Notes: generated by a model not told the origin, from the sequence alone. A stretch of DNA of 64,000 nt from Paenibacillus sp. 481 (GCF_021223605.1 NZ_CP075175.1:2548501-2612500), one strand, 5' to 3'; positions 16,327 to 25,718 are shown, counted from the first letter of the stretch. Translations and numbers: made by a program.

Positions 16327-17235
16327 TTATAGTGGGCTGTACATTTCGTACTGCGCGAGTGTATCTTTGGCAAACCCCGCCCGCTTTAAAAAGCCTTCCA
16401 TTAGCGCGTTGTTAGGCAGCCCTATTCTTAGCTTCGTAATGTTATTTGTGATACATGCCTCTTTTAACAGCGATGTTGCGATACGTCTGCCCCGTAGTGC
16501 CGGATCGGTCCAAATAAAATGGATGGAGCCGCTTAGGTTCAAGCCGAGAACGGCTACTAGCTGTTCTTTAAAATATGCACCGTAGCACAGCATGTGCGGA
16601 GATTTTTGAATATAATCGATATCATTTTGCCAGTTGATATGGATGCCTTGAGCGCCGGTCAAGCGCTGCATAAATTGTACAAACGGTTCAAGTTCCATTT
16701 GTCGAATCTGAATGTGTAAGGATGTTTCTTGTTCTTGTTGCTCTTGTTGTTCGTGCTGATGTGTGTCCCTTGCGTCATAGTTGTGGAGTGCGTGTAGGTC
16801 ATTAAGGGAGTAGTAGGATAGATCGTACACTTTTTCATAGCCAAGCTTCTTATAGAACTTGATTGCCCGTTCATTATGAACGAGTACCTCCAAATGAAGC
16901 TGCTTACACCCGTGATCGAGTGCTTCTTGCCGATGGAGCGCAAATAGTTGTTGGCTGATGCCTGTGCCACGATAAGCGGGATGAACAGCAAGCGTGCCGC
17001 AGCGCATCGTCTTCATACCGTCGTACAACTTGATGCCGCCCAATAGGACACCGACGGCCTGTTCGCCATCTAGAGCAATAAAAGACTGCTCTTTTCGGTT
17101 ACCTTCAGGCCCGAAGAATCGATCGACGAACTGCTGCTCAGTCAAATGAAAAGGAATACTGTAGTCAGAGAATCCAACTTTAAAAGCTTCATAAATAAGA
17201 GTTTCATAGACTTCAGAACAACGTTCAACACGCAT
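16327..17235 (-). CDS. Tandem GNAT acetyltransferase
   Basis: About 302 residues with two GNAT domains. The first has the acetyl-CoA loop HPAYRGTGISQQL followed by LHLEVLVHNERAIKFYKKLGYEKV. The second has TDPALRGRRIATSLL and ends NNALMEGFLKRAGF. A hydrophilic Gln/Glu/His linker separates them. The start at 17235 leaves ten bases to AAGGAG; the ATG at 17244 is too close to it. The acceptor is unknown. It stands alone, upstream of the oligopeptide operon. Confidence 0.85.
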   Translation of the reverse strand: MRVERCSEVYETLIYEAFKVGFSDYSIPFHLTEQQFVDRFFGPEGNRKEQSFIALDGEQAVGVLLGGIKLYDGMKTMRCGTLAVHPAYRGTGISQQLFALHRQEALDHGCKQLHLEVLVHNERAIKFYKKLGYEKVYDLSYYSLNDLHALHNYDARDTHQHEQQEQQEQETSLHIQIRQMELEPFVQFMQRLTGAQGIHINWQNDIDYIQKSPHMLCYGAYFKEQLVAVLGLNLSGSIHFIWTDPALRGRRIATSLLKEACITNNITKLRIGLPNNALMEGFLKRAGFAKDTLAQYEMYSPL

Positions 17236-17244
17236 CTCTACCAT

Positions 17245-17723
17245 GCTCCTTTACATTTTGTAGGGACTCCTTCGCATGCTGCTGTTAAAAATTTTGTAGA
17301 GCATGTTGTAAATGTCGTAGAGAATACGGTTTAACCGCTTCGTTTGCTTTAGTGTGATAAAGTGAATGGGTGACCAAGGGCGTACTCGTGCTCTCTTACA
17401 TAAGCCTGTCATAGTAAGACTTGTGGCAGAGTGGGTAAGTGTACTGGCCCACGGTCAATAAGTAGCGACGAGATTATACTAAATATTAGAAAAACTAGCA
17501 GTGAAGTTGTTTTCGGTAACCGTATATTTTTAAGTAGTTTATACCAAAATACCGTGTGGAACAATATGGTTATGAAAAATAATTGTATTTTTATGCATGG
17601 GGAGAAGGGAGAGGGCTGATGTATCGAAGCGTTATTTTGGTGTTAAATATACCCAGAAAATCCTATGTGAATAGTCAGTATATTTATGCAAAATAGCTTG
17701 CGCGAATAGGCCCCCCTTGCTCC
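17245..17723. other. Intergenic region without a recognised gene
   Basis: AT-rich spacer with only a short unsupported open frame on the forward strand. No clear terminator, repeat or operator is visible. Confidence 0.5.
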
Positions 17724-18665
17724 TTATTTCCACTTCCCACCCTCTACAATGACGTTATTCGGGTCGACTTCTGGACCGAGCTCGTTGCGCAGATATTGAT
17801 CGTACAGTTTCAGCAAAAACTTTTCCTCACCCAACTTCTCAAGCTCTTTGTTCACCCACTCACGTAGCTCGTCGTTCCCCTTTTTAACAGCTGGAGCAAT
17901 GGGTGCTTCCTCTTCGAGTTTGTCAGGCAGTACCGTAAATCCTTGATGCTTGCGGGCCCAAGAATACACAATGATACTGTCCTGCGCATAAGCATCGCCA
18001 CGACCATCTTGGAGTGCTTGCAGTGATTCTGTATTTTTATCAAATTTGATGAGCTCAATATCAGGATGATGCTTGGTCAGAAAAATATCAGCGGTCGTTC
18101 CTTTGGTGACGATCACTTTTTTATCTGTGCTGCTTTTGACATCTTGTAATGATTTGATGCCGCTCTTGTCGTTGACGAGCAGTTGTGTGGCGACCTTTAA
18201 GTTCGGATTCGTAAAATCAACGGCTTGCTTCCGCTCCTCAGTTACCGTCATATTAGCGACGATCAGATCGACTTTACCACTTTGTAAAAAGGGAACTCGA
18301 CTTGCCGGCTCTACCGTAACGAACTCAATTTTGGACTCGTCGCCGAGCAAGTCTTTGGCGAAGCGCTTGGCTAAGTCGGTATCGAAGCCGACGTATTGAC
18401 CTTTCTCATCGACCATGCCAAATGGCGGCTTGTCTGTAAATACACCAACGATTAGCTTACCGCGTTCCTTAATTTGCTGAAGGGCTCCGCCTTGCTGCTC
18501 GCTGCCGCTTGGTTGGGAGGCGCCTTCAGATCCCTTGTTGGTCGCACCTCCGGCACTTCCGGTAGTGTTTCCATTCGAGCTTCCTTGGCCGCAGCCAGTC
18601 AACAATCCCGCAAATAAGCTCAGCATGACGAGCCACAATAAGGCCCCATTTTGACGTGTATTCAT
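17724..18665 (-). CDS. Polar amino-acid ABC transporter binding lipoprotein (GlnH-like)
   Basis: A 313-residue family 3 solute-binding protein. Signal peptide with lipobox LLTGCG, then a Gly/Ser-rich linker. Family motifs: [57 protein letters not shown] and [17 protein letters not shown]. The ATG at 18665 overlaps the ATPase stop as ATGA, which fixes the start. Likely ligand glutamate, glutamine or aspartate. It is the last gene of its operon. Confidence 0.9.
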   Translation of the reverse strand: MNTRQNGALLWLVMLSLFAGLLTGCGQGSSNGNTTGSAGGATNKGSEGASQPSGSEQQGGALQQIKERGKLIVGVFTDKPPFGMVDEKGQYVGFDTDLAKRFAKDLLGDESKIEFVTVEPASRVPFLQSGKVDLIVANMTVTEERKQAVDFTNPNLKVATQLLVNDKSGIKSLQDVKSSTDKKVIVTKGTTADIFLTKHHPDIELIKFDKNTESLQALQDGRGDAYAQDSIIVYSWARKHQGFTVLPDKLEEEAPIAPAVKKGNDELREWVNKELEKLGEEKFLLKLYDQYLRNELGPEVDPNNVIVEGGKWK

Positions 18666-19507
18666 ACGCTCTCTCTCCCTTTCCAATCTTCAAGTTCATG
18701 AAATTGCTGCAAAAATCGCTGCGCCCGTTCGGTGCGTGGTTCTGTAAAGAACGACTCCGGTGTGCCGACTTCGCAGATTTGTCCTTCATCCATAAAAATA
18801 ATGCGATCCGCTACCGCCCGCGCAAAGCCCATTTCATGGGTTACGATGAGCATCGTCATTCCTTGCTGAGCGAGGCTAAGCATCACTTCTAGTACTTCCT
18901 TGACCATTTCAGGGTCAAGGGCAGCGGTCACTTCATCGAATAGCATCACTTCTGGATTCATGCACAGCGCTCTGACGATCGCGATGCGCTGCTGTTGCCC
19001 GCCTGATAGTTGGCGGGGGTACTTGTCTTTTTGATCGAGCAGGCCGATGCGGCTAAGCAACTGTTCGGCTTGCCGGATCGCTTCATTGCGCTGGCGTTTC
19101 TGGGCTTTGATAGGGCCGAGCAAAATGTTGTCCAGCACCGTCATATGGGGGAATAGATGATAGCTCTGAAACACCATGCCAATGCGCTGACGAACTTGCT
19201 GCCAAGGAATGGATCCGTCTGTCAGCAGCTGTTTCTTGAAGCGAATGGAACCGCGTTGCGTAGATTCTAAGCCGTTTAAGCAGCGGAGCAGTGTGCTTTT
19301 GCCGCATCCGCTCGGGCCGAGGATGACGATGACTTCGCCTTGCGCAATTTGCAGACTAATATCGTTCAGCACGATGTGCTGGCCGAACGACTTGCTAACG
19401 TGGCTGACATCGAACATAATTTGCGCTGTTTGCGATCTACTCCGTGATCCGCCTCGTATACCTTGTATTCCTTGCACTTCTTCTATGGCCTGTATGCTTT
19501 GTAACAT
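18662..19507 (-). CDS. Polar amino-acid ABC transporter ATPase (GlnQ-like)
   Basis: An ATPase with Walker [10 protein letters not shown], signature [15 protein letters not shown] and Walker [16 protein letters not shown]. The ATG at 19507 has AAGGAGGA eleven bases upstream and gives 281 residues, with about 30 poorly conserved residues before the usual family start. The frame continues up to 19537 without a better site. It energises the two upstream permeases; the binding protein gene overlaps its stop. Confidence 0.9.
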   Translation of the reverse strand: MLQSIQAIEEVQGIQGIRGGSRSRSQTAQIMFDVSHVSKSFGQHIVLNDISLQIAQGEVIVILGPSGCGKSTLLRCLNGLESTQRGSIRFKKQLLTDGSIPWQQVRQRIGMVFQSYHLFPHMTVLDNILLGPIKAQKRQRNEAIRQAEQLLSRIGLLDQKDKYPRQLSGGQQQRIAIVRALCMNPEVMLFDEVTAALDPEMVKEVLEVMLSLAQQGMTMLIVTHEMGFARAVADRIIFMDEGQICEVGTPESFFTEPRTERAQRFLQQFHELEDWKGRESV

Positions 19508-19661
19508 GTTCCTGTGGTCCTCCTTCATTTTCAACATGCTAGGCGGTGGTACGGGGATTTATATGTGGCACAAGCGGCATCCACATGGACTTCGCATACT
19601 GCGTGGTTGTGCAGGCTGTACGTATGGCATGAATTGCGCGGACTGTGCGAATGTTACAGGT

Positions 19662-20315
19662 TCAGGCGAGGCGTTTCTCCAACGTCCGTGAAACAGCGGA
19701 TAACGGATAGCAGAGTAGGAAATAGAGTAAGAACATCGCACCGTAAATGAGGAGGGCTTCCCCTGTGCGCTCAATAATTTGCTGTCCGGTCTTAATCAGT
19801 TCGGTGACACCGATCAGCACGGTTAACGATGTCGTTTTGATGATGCGGGTGTACACGTTAATCGAAGGTGGAATCATGCGCCGCACCGCTTGCGGCAGCA
19901 GCACATACAGATGAAGCTGTGTTGCGTTTAGCCCGATCGCTGCCCCTGCTTCAGCTTGACCGCGCGGCAGCGATTGCAGTGCCCCACGGGCAACTTCGCT
20001 AATTTCCGTGATGCCCCATAGCGACAGCACGAGCACGGAGCAGGCAAAGCTAGATAAATGAATATCGAAAAAAATAGGTAGGCCAAAATAAAAAAAGAAC
20101 AGCCACACCAAAATAGGAACAGCGCGAAACAGTTCTAAATAGATGCGCGTAAGCACCTTGAGCCATCGTAATGGCGACGTACAGAGTACGCCGAGTAGGC
20201 ATCCGCCAACCGTACTGAATATGATGCTTAACAGTGCTATCGACAGCGTCTGTACGAGCCCTTTTCCTAATTGGGGCAAAGAGTTCATGAGCAGTTCAAA
20301 CCCCGAACTGTCCAT
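19662..20315 (-). CDS. Amino-acid ABC transporter permease, second subunit
   Basis: A 217-residue HisM/GlnP-type permease, with the opening MNSLPQLGKGLVQTLSIALL, the YLELFRAVPILVWLFFFYFGLP family segment and the EVARGALQSLPRGQAEAGAAIG ATPase-contact loop. AAAGGAGG is seven bases before the ATG. It overlaps the upstream permease by 20 bases. A 154-base gap without a gene separates it from the ATPase. Confidence 0.92.
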   Translation of the reverse strand: MDSSGFELLMNSLPQLGKGLVQTLSIALLSIIFSTVGGCLLGVLCTSPLRWLKVLTRIYLELFRAVPILVWLFFFYFGLPIFFDIHLSSFACSVLVLSLWGITEISEVARGALQSLPRGQAEAGAAIGLNATQLHLYVLLPQAVRRMIPPSINVYTRIIKTTSLTVLIGVTELIKTGQQIIERTGEALLIYGAMFLLYFLLCYPLSAVSRTLEKRLA

Positions 20316-20961
20316 GCTGGAACCTCCTTTCCACCCATGACAATGCCAGCGAAAGCGGCAGGAACAGCAGCAAATAAGTAGCAGTCATCATCAGGAGCAT
20401 TTCATACGTTTTGTAATAGAGCGCAATGTAGTTTGTCGTGGTATACAAAATTTCAGGGATGGCGATAGCTGAGACAACCGTCGTTTCCTTTAGCAAAAAA
20501 ATGACGGTCGCAAATAGGCTAGGTGTGCTTATTCGTAAAGCTTGTGGAAAAATAATGTGCCGCAATAGCTGTGAGCGGTTCAAGCCAATAGCAAGTCCCG
20601 CCTCTTGTTGACTGTCAGCGACTGCATCTATCCCTGCACGCAGTACCTCTGTAACATAACCGCCCCCCAGAAACGTCATCGCCACGATCGCGGTCTCATA
20701 GTTAGATAGCTTTACGCCAAGTTGTGGTAGACCAAAATAAACAACAAACAATTGAATGAGCAGCGGCGTATTACGCGCCACCTCGACGTAACTTCTTACG
20801 AGCTGCCTTAATATAGGCACGCGGAAGTATAAGATAACGTTGTTGAGGCCAGCTACAACAGAAGAAGTTAGTACAACGATGCCAGCGATTTGTAACGTTA
20901 AAATAGCAGCATCTATAAAGTCAGGGATATGCGTGACCATGAACGCAGTATCAAGCTCCAC
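20296..20961 (-). CDS. Amino-acid ABC transporter permease, first subunit
   Basis: A 221-residue GlnP-type permease with YVEVARNTPLLIQLFVVYFGLPQ and the loop EVLRAGIDAVADSQQEAGLAIG. The GTG at 20961 is preceded by AAAGGGGG at rather long spacing; an in-frame ATG at 20940 is possible but lacks a site. It is the first gene of the operon, 155 bases after a leader terminator. Confidence 0.9.
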   Translation of the reverse strand: MELDTAFMVTHIPDFIDAAILTLQIAGIVVLTSSVVAGLNNVILYFRVPILRQLVRSYVEVARNTPLLIQLFVVYFGLPQLGVKLSNYETAIVAMTFLGGGYVTEVLRAGIDAVADSQQEAGLAIGLNRSQLLRHIIFPQALRISTPSLFATVIFLLKETTVVSAIAIPEILYTTTNYIALYYKTYEMLLMMTATYLLLFLPLSLALSWVERRFQHGQFGV

Positions 20962-21115
20962 CGCTATCGGCGCCCCCTTTCATTGTGCGGTCGCTGCTTG
21001 ACGATTGTTCCTGCTCCCGCGCTAAGTCGCTGCCTGTGTGTTGCCAGCGAGCGATTCATACGGCTGCAGGGCAGGAACCTTCGCTTCGATTACGTCAATA
21101 AGCAGCTCGTAAACA
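20962..21115 (-). other. Leader region between attenuator and first permease
   Basis: About 150 bases after the terminator. On the reverse strand a short open frame of about 36 codons ends at TAG near 21025 and looks protein-like, but it has no start codon and begins inside the terminator. Possibly a gene remnant, or chance. Confidence 0.3.
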
Positions 21116-21176
21116 GAAAAAGCCCAATTCCTTCAGGCTGCGCTCGGGCGCATGCGCTAAGAAGGAGACTGGGCTT
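21116..21176 (-). terminator. Leader terminator (attenuator candidate) of the amino-acid ABC operon
   Basis: On the reverse strand AAGCCCAGTCTCCTTC pairs with GAAGGAATTGGGCTT and is followed by TTTTTC. The stem is interrupted by a small internal mismatch. It lies between a good promoter at 21278-21250 and the first permease, so transcription must pass it. This is the arrangement of an attenuated leader. The sequence does not fit the SAM, lysine, glycine, T-box or ykkC patterns that I know. Confidence 0.6.
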
Positions 21177-21249
21177 CCGTTCGTACGGTTAGCTTATACC
21201 ATATCGTTATTCTTCGATCCTCTGGTGGAGGGGGAATCAATTGTGTTTG

Positions 21250-21278
21250 AGTTTAATCCAAGTAAAGCGCTTTGTCAA
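21250..21278 (-). promoter_or_regulatory. Promoter of the amino-acid ABC operon
   Basis: Reverse strand TTGACA (21278-21273), a 17-base spacer and TAAACT (21255-21250). The spacer begins with AAGCGCTTTAC, a partial cre-like core. The leader RNA to the first start codon would be about 280 bases. Confidence 0.65.
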
Positions 21279-21381
21279 CTGGTGATTAAGTGTCGGTAGG
21301 TATAATGGTAATCATTTAGATCCTTAATTTGATATGATATATGAAGCAAGACGAAGGAAAAATAACCTAAGAGGTGTCAGT

Positions 21382-22161
21382 ATGAGGGTATGGGAAGTTT
21401 CAAGTAGTAGTAAATCAGTTAGATTATCATGTAATAATTGGTACGTTAATAGTCACATTAAAGACAGGTTAATGTTCGGCAAGAGAGTCGGTGAATTGTG
21501 GACTCCGGTAAATTTTGAATTATATAAAGAAGGTCTTTATGAGGATTTGCCTCATTTTATATCTGGAATGCTAATCGTTCCATCTCATATCTTAAATCTT
21601 TTATTACCCTTAATAAAAGATCATGTAGAAGTACTTCCTGTAACATTTAATGAGGAACAACATTTCATTATAAATGTTATAAACGTAATAGATTGTAATA
21701 AGAATAATGAGCTAAACTATCTGAAAGTAAAATTAGATATAGAAGATAGTACTAAACTTTCTCCTATTTTTAAAATTCCTGCAAGGCTCGCAGTGCTTGT
21801 AACTGATGAATTTCGTGATTTAGTAATCGAGCACTCTTTAGAAGGGTTTAAATTTGAGGAGGCTTGGAATTCAGAAGTAACGAATGAAATGAAACTTGAG
21901 AGAAAGAGACTGTACGAAGCTAAATTAGCCGAAATCAAGAATTATCCAGGTAAAAAATACAGTTTTGATGAAGCGATGAAAATGATTCGTGAAGGTAAAG
22001 CTGTAGCAAATGGAAAGAACAAATTGCAGCTGGACGAGAACGGAGAGTTAGAAATAGCTGTATTACAGGAAGAGGATTGCGAATATCTCTGGTATGAGCT
22101 ACTGGCTATGCCACCAATGTTCTTGGTTGAGGAGTGGCACGAAGTGGATAGGGAAGATTAA
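21382..22161 (+). CDS. Orphan Imm11-like (DUF1629) immunity-type protein
   Basis: A 259-residue cytosolic protein. The start at 21382 (MRVWEVSSSS) is preceded by AGAGGTG; an earlier in-frame start has no site. The middle, with FKIPARLAVLVTDEFRDLV followed by LEGFKFEEAW, resembles the Imm11/DUF1629 family of toxin-immunity proteins. The acidic C-terminus is consistent with that. It is noticeably more AT-rich than its neighbours, which suggests transfer. No toxin gene is adjacent. The family call is from memory of the pattern and is moderate. Confidence 0.6.
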   Translation: MRVWEVSSSSKSVRLSCNNWYVNSHIKDRLMFGKRVGELWTPVNFELYKEGLYEDLPHFISGMLIVPSHILNLLLPLIKDHVEVLPVTFNEEQHFIINVINVIDCNKNNELNYLKVKLDIEDSTKLSPIFKIPARLAVLVTDEFRDLVIEHSLEGFKFEEAWNSEVTNEMKLERKRLYEAKLAEIKNYPGKKYSFDEAMKMIREGKAVANGKNKLQLDENGELEIAVLQEEDCEYLWYELLAMPPMFLVEEWHEVDRED

Positions 22162-22204
22162 ACGGTAACAAACAAGTATTACAGTACACCAACATACATA
22201 AGAC

Positions 22205-22247
22205 GGGGCATTACCATACTTGAATATCATGTCATAATGCCCCTTTA
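22205..22247. terminator. Convergent terminator
   Basis: GGGGCATTA (22205-22213) pairs with TAATGCCCC (22235-22243), followed by TTTATG. It lies between the convergent Imm11-like gene and the secreted protein. Confidence 0.75.
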
Positions 22248-22257
22248 TGTTTGGGTA

Positions 22258-23286
22258 CTAGTAATAAGCTCGTATATAATTGGAAAGCCACACAAATCGG
22301 TCTTTATCAATCCAATGCTGGAAGTACCCGCAGCCAAGCGACTGCCACTGCTTCTGTTTCATAGAATACACCCAAACCTGACTACCGTCGTGAGCAACAA
22401 AGGCTTGTCGACTAGGCGAGAACCAATGATGATAAATGTTAGTTCCGCTCAACGGCGGCATTGCTTTATGTGTAGCGCTATACGCTGATCTCACTTTTTT
22501 AGATATAGTTAACTTATCATCGTACGACACGACTAAAGATAATGGCGTAAATGTCTCTTTTCCTGATCTCCATTTCAACGCGATATCGCCTCGTATACGT
22601 TCGTTGCCAACTTCAGCTTCCGTTTCAAAGTGGATCGTATCATCGCGCTGAAAATAAATCGGATATGGCCTTACAAACCCATCGCTGTGTGCGAAATAAG
22701 CGGCTTGCGGGTAAGATTTCAGCTTTTTTCCTGTACGATCATAAATAAGCAAGTCAGCACTTGTCCCTTCATGACCATCTGAATCAATAAGTAGCGCAAA
22801 ATAGCTGCCGTTTGGAGATATCGCGATGTTGTAGATCATACGCTTGCTGTCGATGAGCTTGGTGACCTTCTGTTTAAGTAGGTCGATACGATTTACTTGC
22901 TTCCAGTTCACAACAGACAATAGCTCATTGTTAACGATGCGGTCAGCGTACCAAGCAAAGGGTGTATCGGCTTTTTTGGATGGAGGCAGGGGCGGAAAAG
23001 GGCTGAGTTGTAACGTGTTGAGGTTCACTTTATATGTTTCTCCTTGCTGTCCATACAATAAGAGTGTATCTCGTGTGGAATGTTGATCGTAAATGAAGCG
23101 ATGATCATTGATAGGCGGCAGAGTGAGCGATCTGGGTTTGCCTTTTATAGAGAAAATATTCAGTTCGAAGTTACTGTTTTGAGAGTCGCATGTTGAGTCG
23201 GCACTTACTTGTGTAGGTAGGGTAGAAAGTAGTAATAATCCTGTCAGGACAATAGACAGTGTGATTCGCAGAGAGGGACGTAACAA
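22258..23286 (-). CDS. Secreted beta-propeller-like protein of unknown function
   Basis: About 342 residues. GGAGGTG near 23299 makes the TTG at 23286 the best start, giving MLRPSLRITLSIVLTGLLLL and a signal peptide cleaved near VSADS. The ATG at 23301 contains the ribosome-binding site itself. The mature part has WD/TolB-like repeats such as YNIAISPNGSYFALLIDSDG and LLIYDRTGKKL. There is no lipobox. It begins 32 bases after a small membrane peptide gene on the same strand. Function unknown. Confidence 0.7.
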   Translation of the reverse strand: MLRPSLRITLSIVLTGLLLLSTLPTQVSADSTCDSQNSNFELNIFSIKGKPRSLTLPPINDHRFIYDQHSTRDTLLLYGQQGETYKVNLNTLQLSPFPPLPPSKKADTPFAWYADRIVNNELLSVVNWKQVNRIDLLKQKVTKLIDSKRMIYNIAISPNGSYFALLIDSDGHEGTSADLLIYDRTGKKLKSYPQAAYFAHSDGFVRPYPIYFQRDDTIHFETEAEVGNERIRGDIALKWRSGKETFTPLSLVVSYDDKLTISKKVRSAYSATHKAMPPLSGTNIYHHWFSPSRQAFVAHDGSQVWVYSMKQKQWQSLGCGYFQHWIDKDRFVWLSNYIRAYY

Positions 23287-23318
23287 TGGTTGCACCTCCA
23301 TTTTAATGGCCGATCATG

Positions 23319-23438
23319 TCATTCCAAAAAGATTATTCCTAACAAACCAAAGAGAAACTGAATGCTGCATAAAAAGGCGAACAGAGAGAGAATGACTATG
23401 ACAACTGCCTTGCCGATAAGCTTGAAAAACGTCTTCAT
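23319..23438 (-). CDS. Small membrane protein, 39 residues
   Basis: An open frame from ATG 23438 to TGA 23319 encodes MKTFFKLIGKAVVIVILSLF and continues with one more hydrophobic stretch ending GIIFLE. It has a positive N-terminus and essentially one long or two short membrane segments. TAGGAGG is ten bases upstream. It ends just before the secreted protein gene, so the two are probably co-transcribed. The small size makes it easy to miss. Confidence 0.6.
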   Translation of the reverse strand: MKTFFKLIGKAVVIVILSLFAFLCSIQFLFGLLGIIFLE

Positions 23439-23713
23439 TCCGCTCGAACCTCCTAAACAATCCCATTATATCATGCGAAAAAACGGCTCTCCCTCACGCC
23501 TGTCTGAAATTTAACTAACAAGTGGATAACGAATGGTAAAAAAGAGTGAGAGCAATCCAGCTAGGACTGTCGGGCCAACGAAACGGAAATGATAAATTGT
23601 AAATAGTGTGTCGTATTCAGAAAAATGATAACATGTAGACGAAGACGTATTTCGAGGAAGACGTTACGTCACATTACATCACAATCGCGTAAACGAGAAA
23701 TGAGGAACCCTTT
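23439..23713. other. Spacer and 5-prime leader of the DEAD-box helicase gene
   Basis: A divergent spacer. The last 130 bases are AT-rich and probably hold the helicase promoter and leader. I see no clear -10/-35 pair, hairpin or cold-shock box that I would defend. Confidence 0.4.
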
Positions 23714-25672
23714 TTGCAAAATTTCATCAAGTTAGGCATTCGCCCTGAAATAAATCAGGCTTTGCAAGCTAACGGTATTGTTAAGCCTACACCGGTACAG
23801 GAAGAGTCGATTCCATTGCTGCTTGCAGGGAATGACGTAATCGGTCAAGCACACACGGGAACGGGGAAGACGCTTGCGTTTGCTTTGCCTATTTTGGAGC
23901 GTATTGATCCGAATAATAAAGCGGTACAAGCTCTTATTGTGGCACCGACACGTGAGTTGGCGTTACAAATTACGACTGAGGTCCGCAAGATAGCGGATGC
24001 AATGGGCGGTATTCATGTATTGGCTGTGTACGGTGGCCAAGATGTTGAGCGTCAGATGCACAAGTTGAAAGGACGCCACGTCCATATCGTCGTAGCTACG
24101 CCAGGACGTCTGTTGGATCATATGCGTCGCGGTGCGATCCAATTGTCGCGCTTGTCTATGCTCGTGCTGGATGAGGCTGATCAAATGTTGCACATTGGTT
24201 TCCGTCAAGAAGTGGAGACTATTATTGAAGCGACGCCGACAACGCGTCAAACGATGCTATTCTCGGCGACGATGAACGATGCTGTGCAATCATTGGCTAG
24301 AAGATATATGAACCAGCCGAAACGTGTTCACATTCAAGGACAGCATATTACAGTTAAAGATGTGAGGCAGCGTCTCGTGGAGACGACAGATCGGGGCAAA
24401 TTTGATAGCCTGTGCACGATTATTGACGAAGACAACCCTTATTTGGCGGTTGTGTTCTGTCGTACGAAGCGTCGTGCGAGCAGTCTCAACGAGGAATTGC
24501 AAGAGAAAGGCTACAAGTCAGATGAGCTACACGGTGATTTGACACAGCCGCAGCGGGAAAATGTCATGCGTCGCTTCCGCGAAGCGAAGCTGCAAATCCT
24601 AGTAGCAACAGATGTAGCTGCACGTGGACTTGATGTTGAAGGCGTAACGCACGTATTTAACTACGACATCCCGCATGATGCAGAGAGCTATGTACACCGC
24701 ATCGGCCGTACAGGTCGCGCAGGCAGCACAGGTGTTGCGATTACATTAGCAACACCAAGAGATGGTGGCAAGTTGCACGATATTGAGCGTGAACTGGGCT
24801 TCTCGCTATCTAAACATAAATCGGATCGCGGAGCTTCTCAAGGGCGCTCAACAATGCAGAGACGATTTGGTTCTAAGGATGGAGCGCGTTCAGCAGGCCA
24901 TGCAGGAAATAGAGATGCGCAAAAACGTGGAGCGAAGCGTGATACGCAACGTGGCTCTCAGCGTGATGGGCGTCGAGGCGCAGAGCGTGAAACAGCACGT
25001 GGAGGAGCACCACGTAGCGGTCAACGCGATAGCCAACGCGGAGGTCAGCGCGATGCGCAACGAGGTGGACAACGTGATACACAGCGCGTCGGTCAACGTG
25101 AGGACCAGTGGGGCGTGGAGCGTGAGTCAGCACCACGGGGCGGTCAGCGTGAAACAGCACGTGGAGGAGCACCACGCAGCGGTCAACGCGATAGCCAACG
25201 CGGAGGCCAGCGTGATGCACAACGCGGCGGACAACGTGAAGGCCAATGGGGCGCGGAGCGTGAAACAGCACGTGGAGGAGCACCACGCAGTGGTCAACGC
25301 GACAGCCAGCGCGGAGGTCAGCGCGATACGCAACGTGGCGGACAACGTGAAGGCCAATGGGGCGCGGAACGTGAGTCAGCACGTGGGGGAGCACCACGCA
25401 GCGGTCAACGTAACAGCCAACGTGGCGGCCAGCGTGATACGCAACGCGGCGGACAACGTGAAGGCCAATGGGGCACGGAACGTGAGTCAGCACGTGGAGG
25501 AGCGCCACGCAGCGGTCAACGCGACAGCCAGCGCGGAGGTCAGCGTGAAGCTGGACGAGGAGCACAACGTGAATCAGCGGGCGGTAACCGTGAGCGTTCA
25601 GGTAAACCCGCATCGTCGCGCGGTGGCTCTTCCTTTGTAGGCAACCGTGGTAAGTCTCGCAGCAGACGCTAA
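23714..25672 (+). CDS. DEAD-box RNA helicase with repetitive RGG-like tail
   Basis: A 652-residue cytosolic ATP-dependent RNA helicase of the CshA/DeaD type. Motifs: Q motif PTPVQEESIP (about 25-34), AHTGTGKT (46-53), PTRELA, VLDEADQM, FSATM, and HRIGRTGRAG. TTG start with GAGG upstream. The first 370 residues are a normal helicase core. The remaining 270 are a low-complexity Arg/Gln/Gly/Ser tail with a 37-residue unit containing REGQWGAERE, ARGGAPRSGQRDSQRGGQR and RDAQRGGQR, repeated about four times with partial copies. Such basic tails bind RNA or promote condensation. Its unusual length is due to a DNA minisatellite. Confidence 0.93.
   Translation: MQNFIKLGIRPEINQALQANGIVKPTPVQEESIPLLLAGNDVIGQAHTGTGKTLAFALPILERIDPNNKAVQALIVAPTRELALQITTEVRKIADAMGGIHVLAVYGGQDVERQMHKLKGRHVHIVVATPGRLLDHMRRGAIQLSRLSMLVLDEADQMLHIGFRQEVETIIEATPTTRQTMLFSATMNDAVQSLARRYMNQPKRVHIQGQHITVKDVRQRLVETTDRGKFDSLCTIIDEDNPYLAVVFCRTKRRASSLNEELQEKGYKSDELHGDLTQPQRENVMRRFREAKLQILVATDVAARGLDVEGVTHVFNYDIPHDAESYVHRIGRTGRAGSTGVAITLATPRDGGKLHDIERELGFSLSKHKSDRGASQGRSTMQRRFGSKDGARSAGHAGNRDAQKRGAKRDTQRGSQRDGRRGAERETARGGAPRSGQRDSQRGGQRDAQRGGQRDTQRVGQREDQWGVERESAPRGGQRETARGGAPRSGQRDSQRGGQRDAQRGGQREGQWGAERETARGGAPRSGQRDSQRGGQRDTQRGGQREGQWGAERESARGGAPRSGQRNSQRGGQRDTQRGGQREGQWGTERESARGGAPRSGQRDSQRGGQREAGRGAQRESAGGNRERSGKPASSRGGSSFVGNRGKSRSRR
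24985..25560 (+). repeat. 111-base coding minisatellite in the helicase tail
   Basis: Near-identical 111-bp units each encode the 37-residue block around CAACGCGATAGCCAACGCGG. Synonymous and conservative changes dominate between units. Because of the repeat, long open frames occur in other frames and on the other strand; these are by-products, not genes. Confidence 0.85.
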
Positions 25673-25718
25673 TTCATGACGCAAATGCAATTAACTTTTT
25701 AGGAGCATCCATAAGCCT

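Noticed and set aside
21017-21110. Protein-like 36-codon frame in the leader of the amino-acid ABC operon
   Set aside because: No start codon or ribosome-binding site; it begins inside the terminator hairpin. Too short to call a pseudogene.
21301-21319. Fur-box-like sequence upstream of the Imm11-like gene
   Set aside because: Only about 10 of 14 informative positions of the 7-1-7 model match, and the gene has no iron-related role. The fumC and siderophore sites are much better.
24762-25640. Long overlapping open frames in other frames and on the reverse strand of the helicase tail
   Set aside because: They arise from the in-frame 111-bp repeat, which keeps several frames open. They have no start signals and the products are low-complexity.
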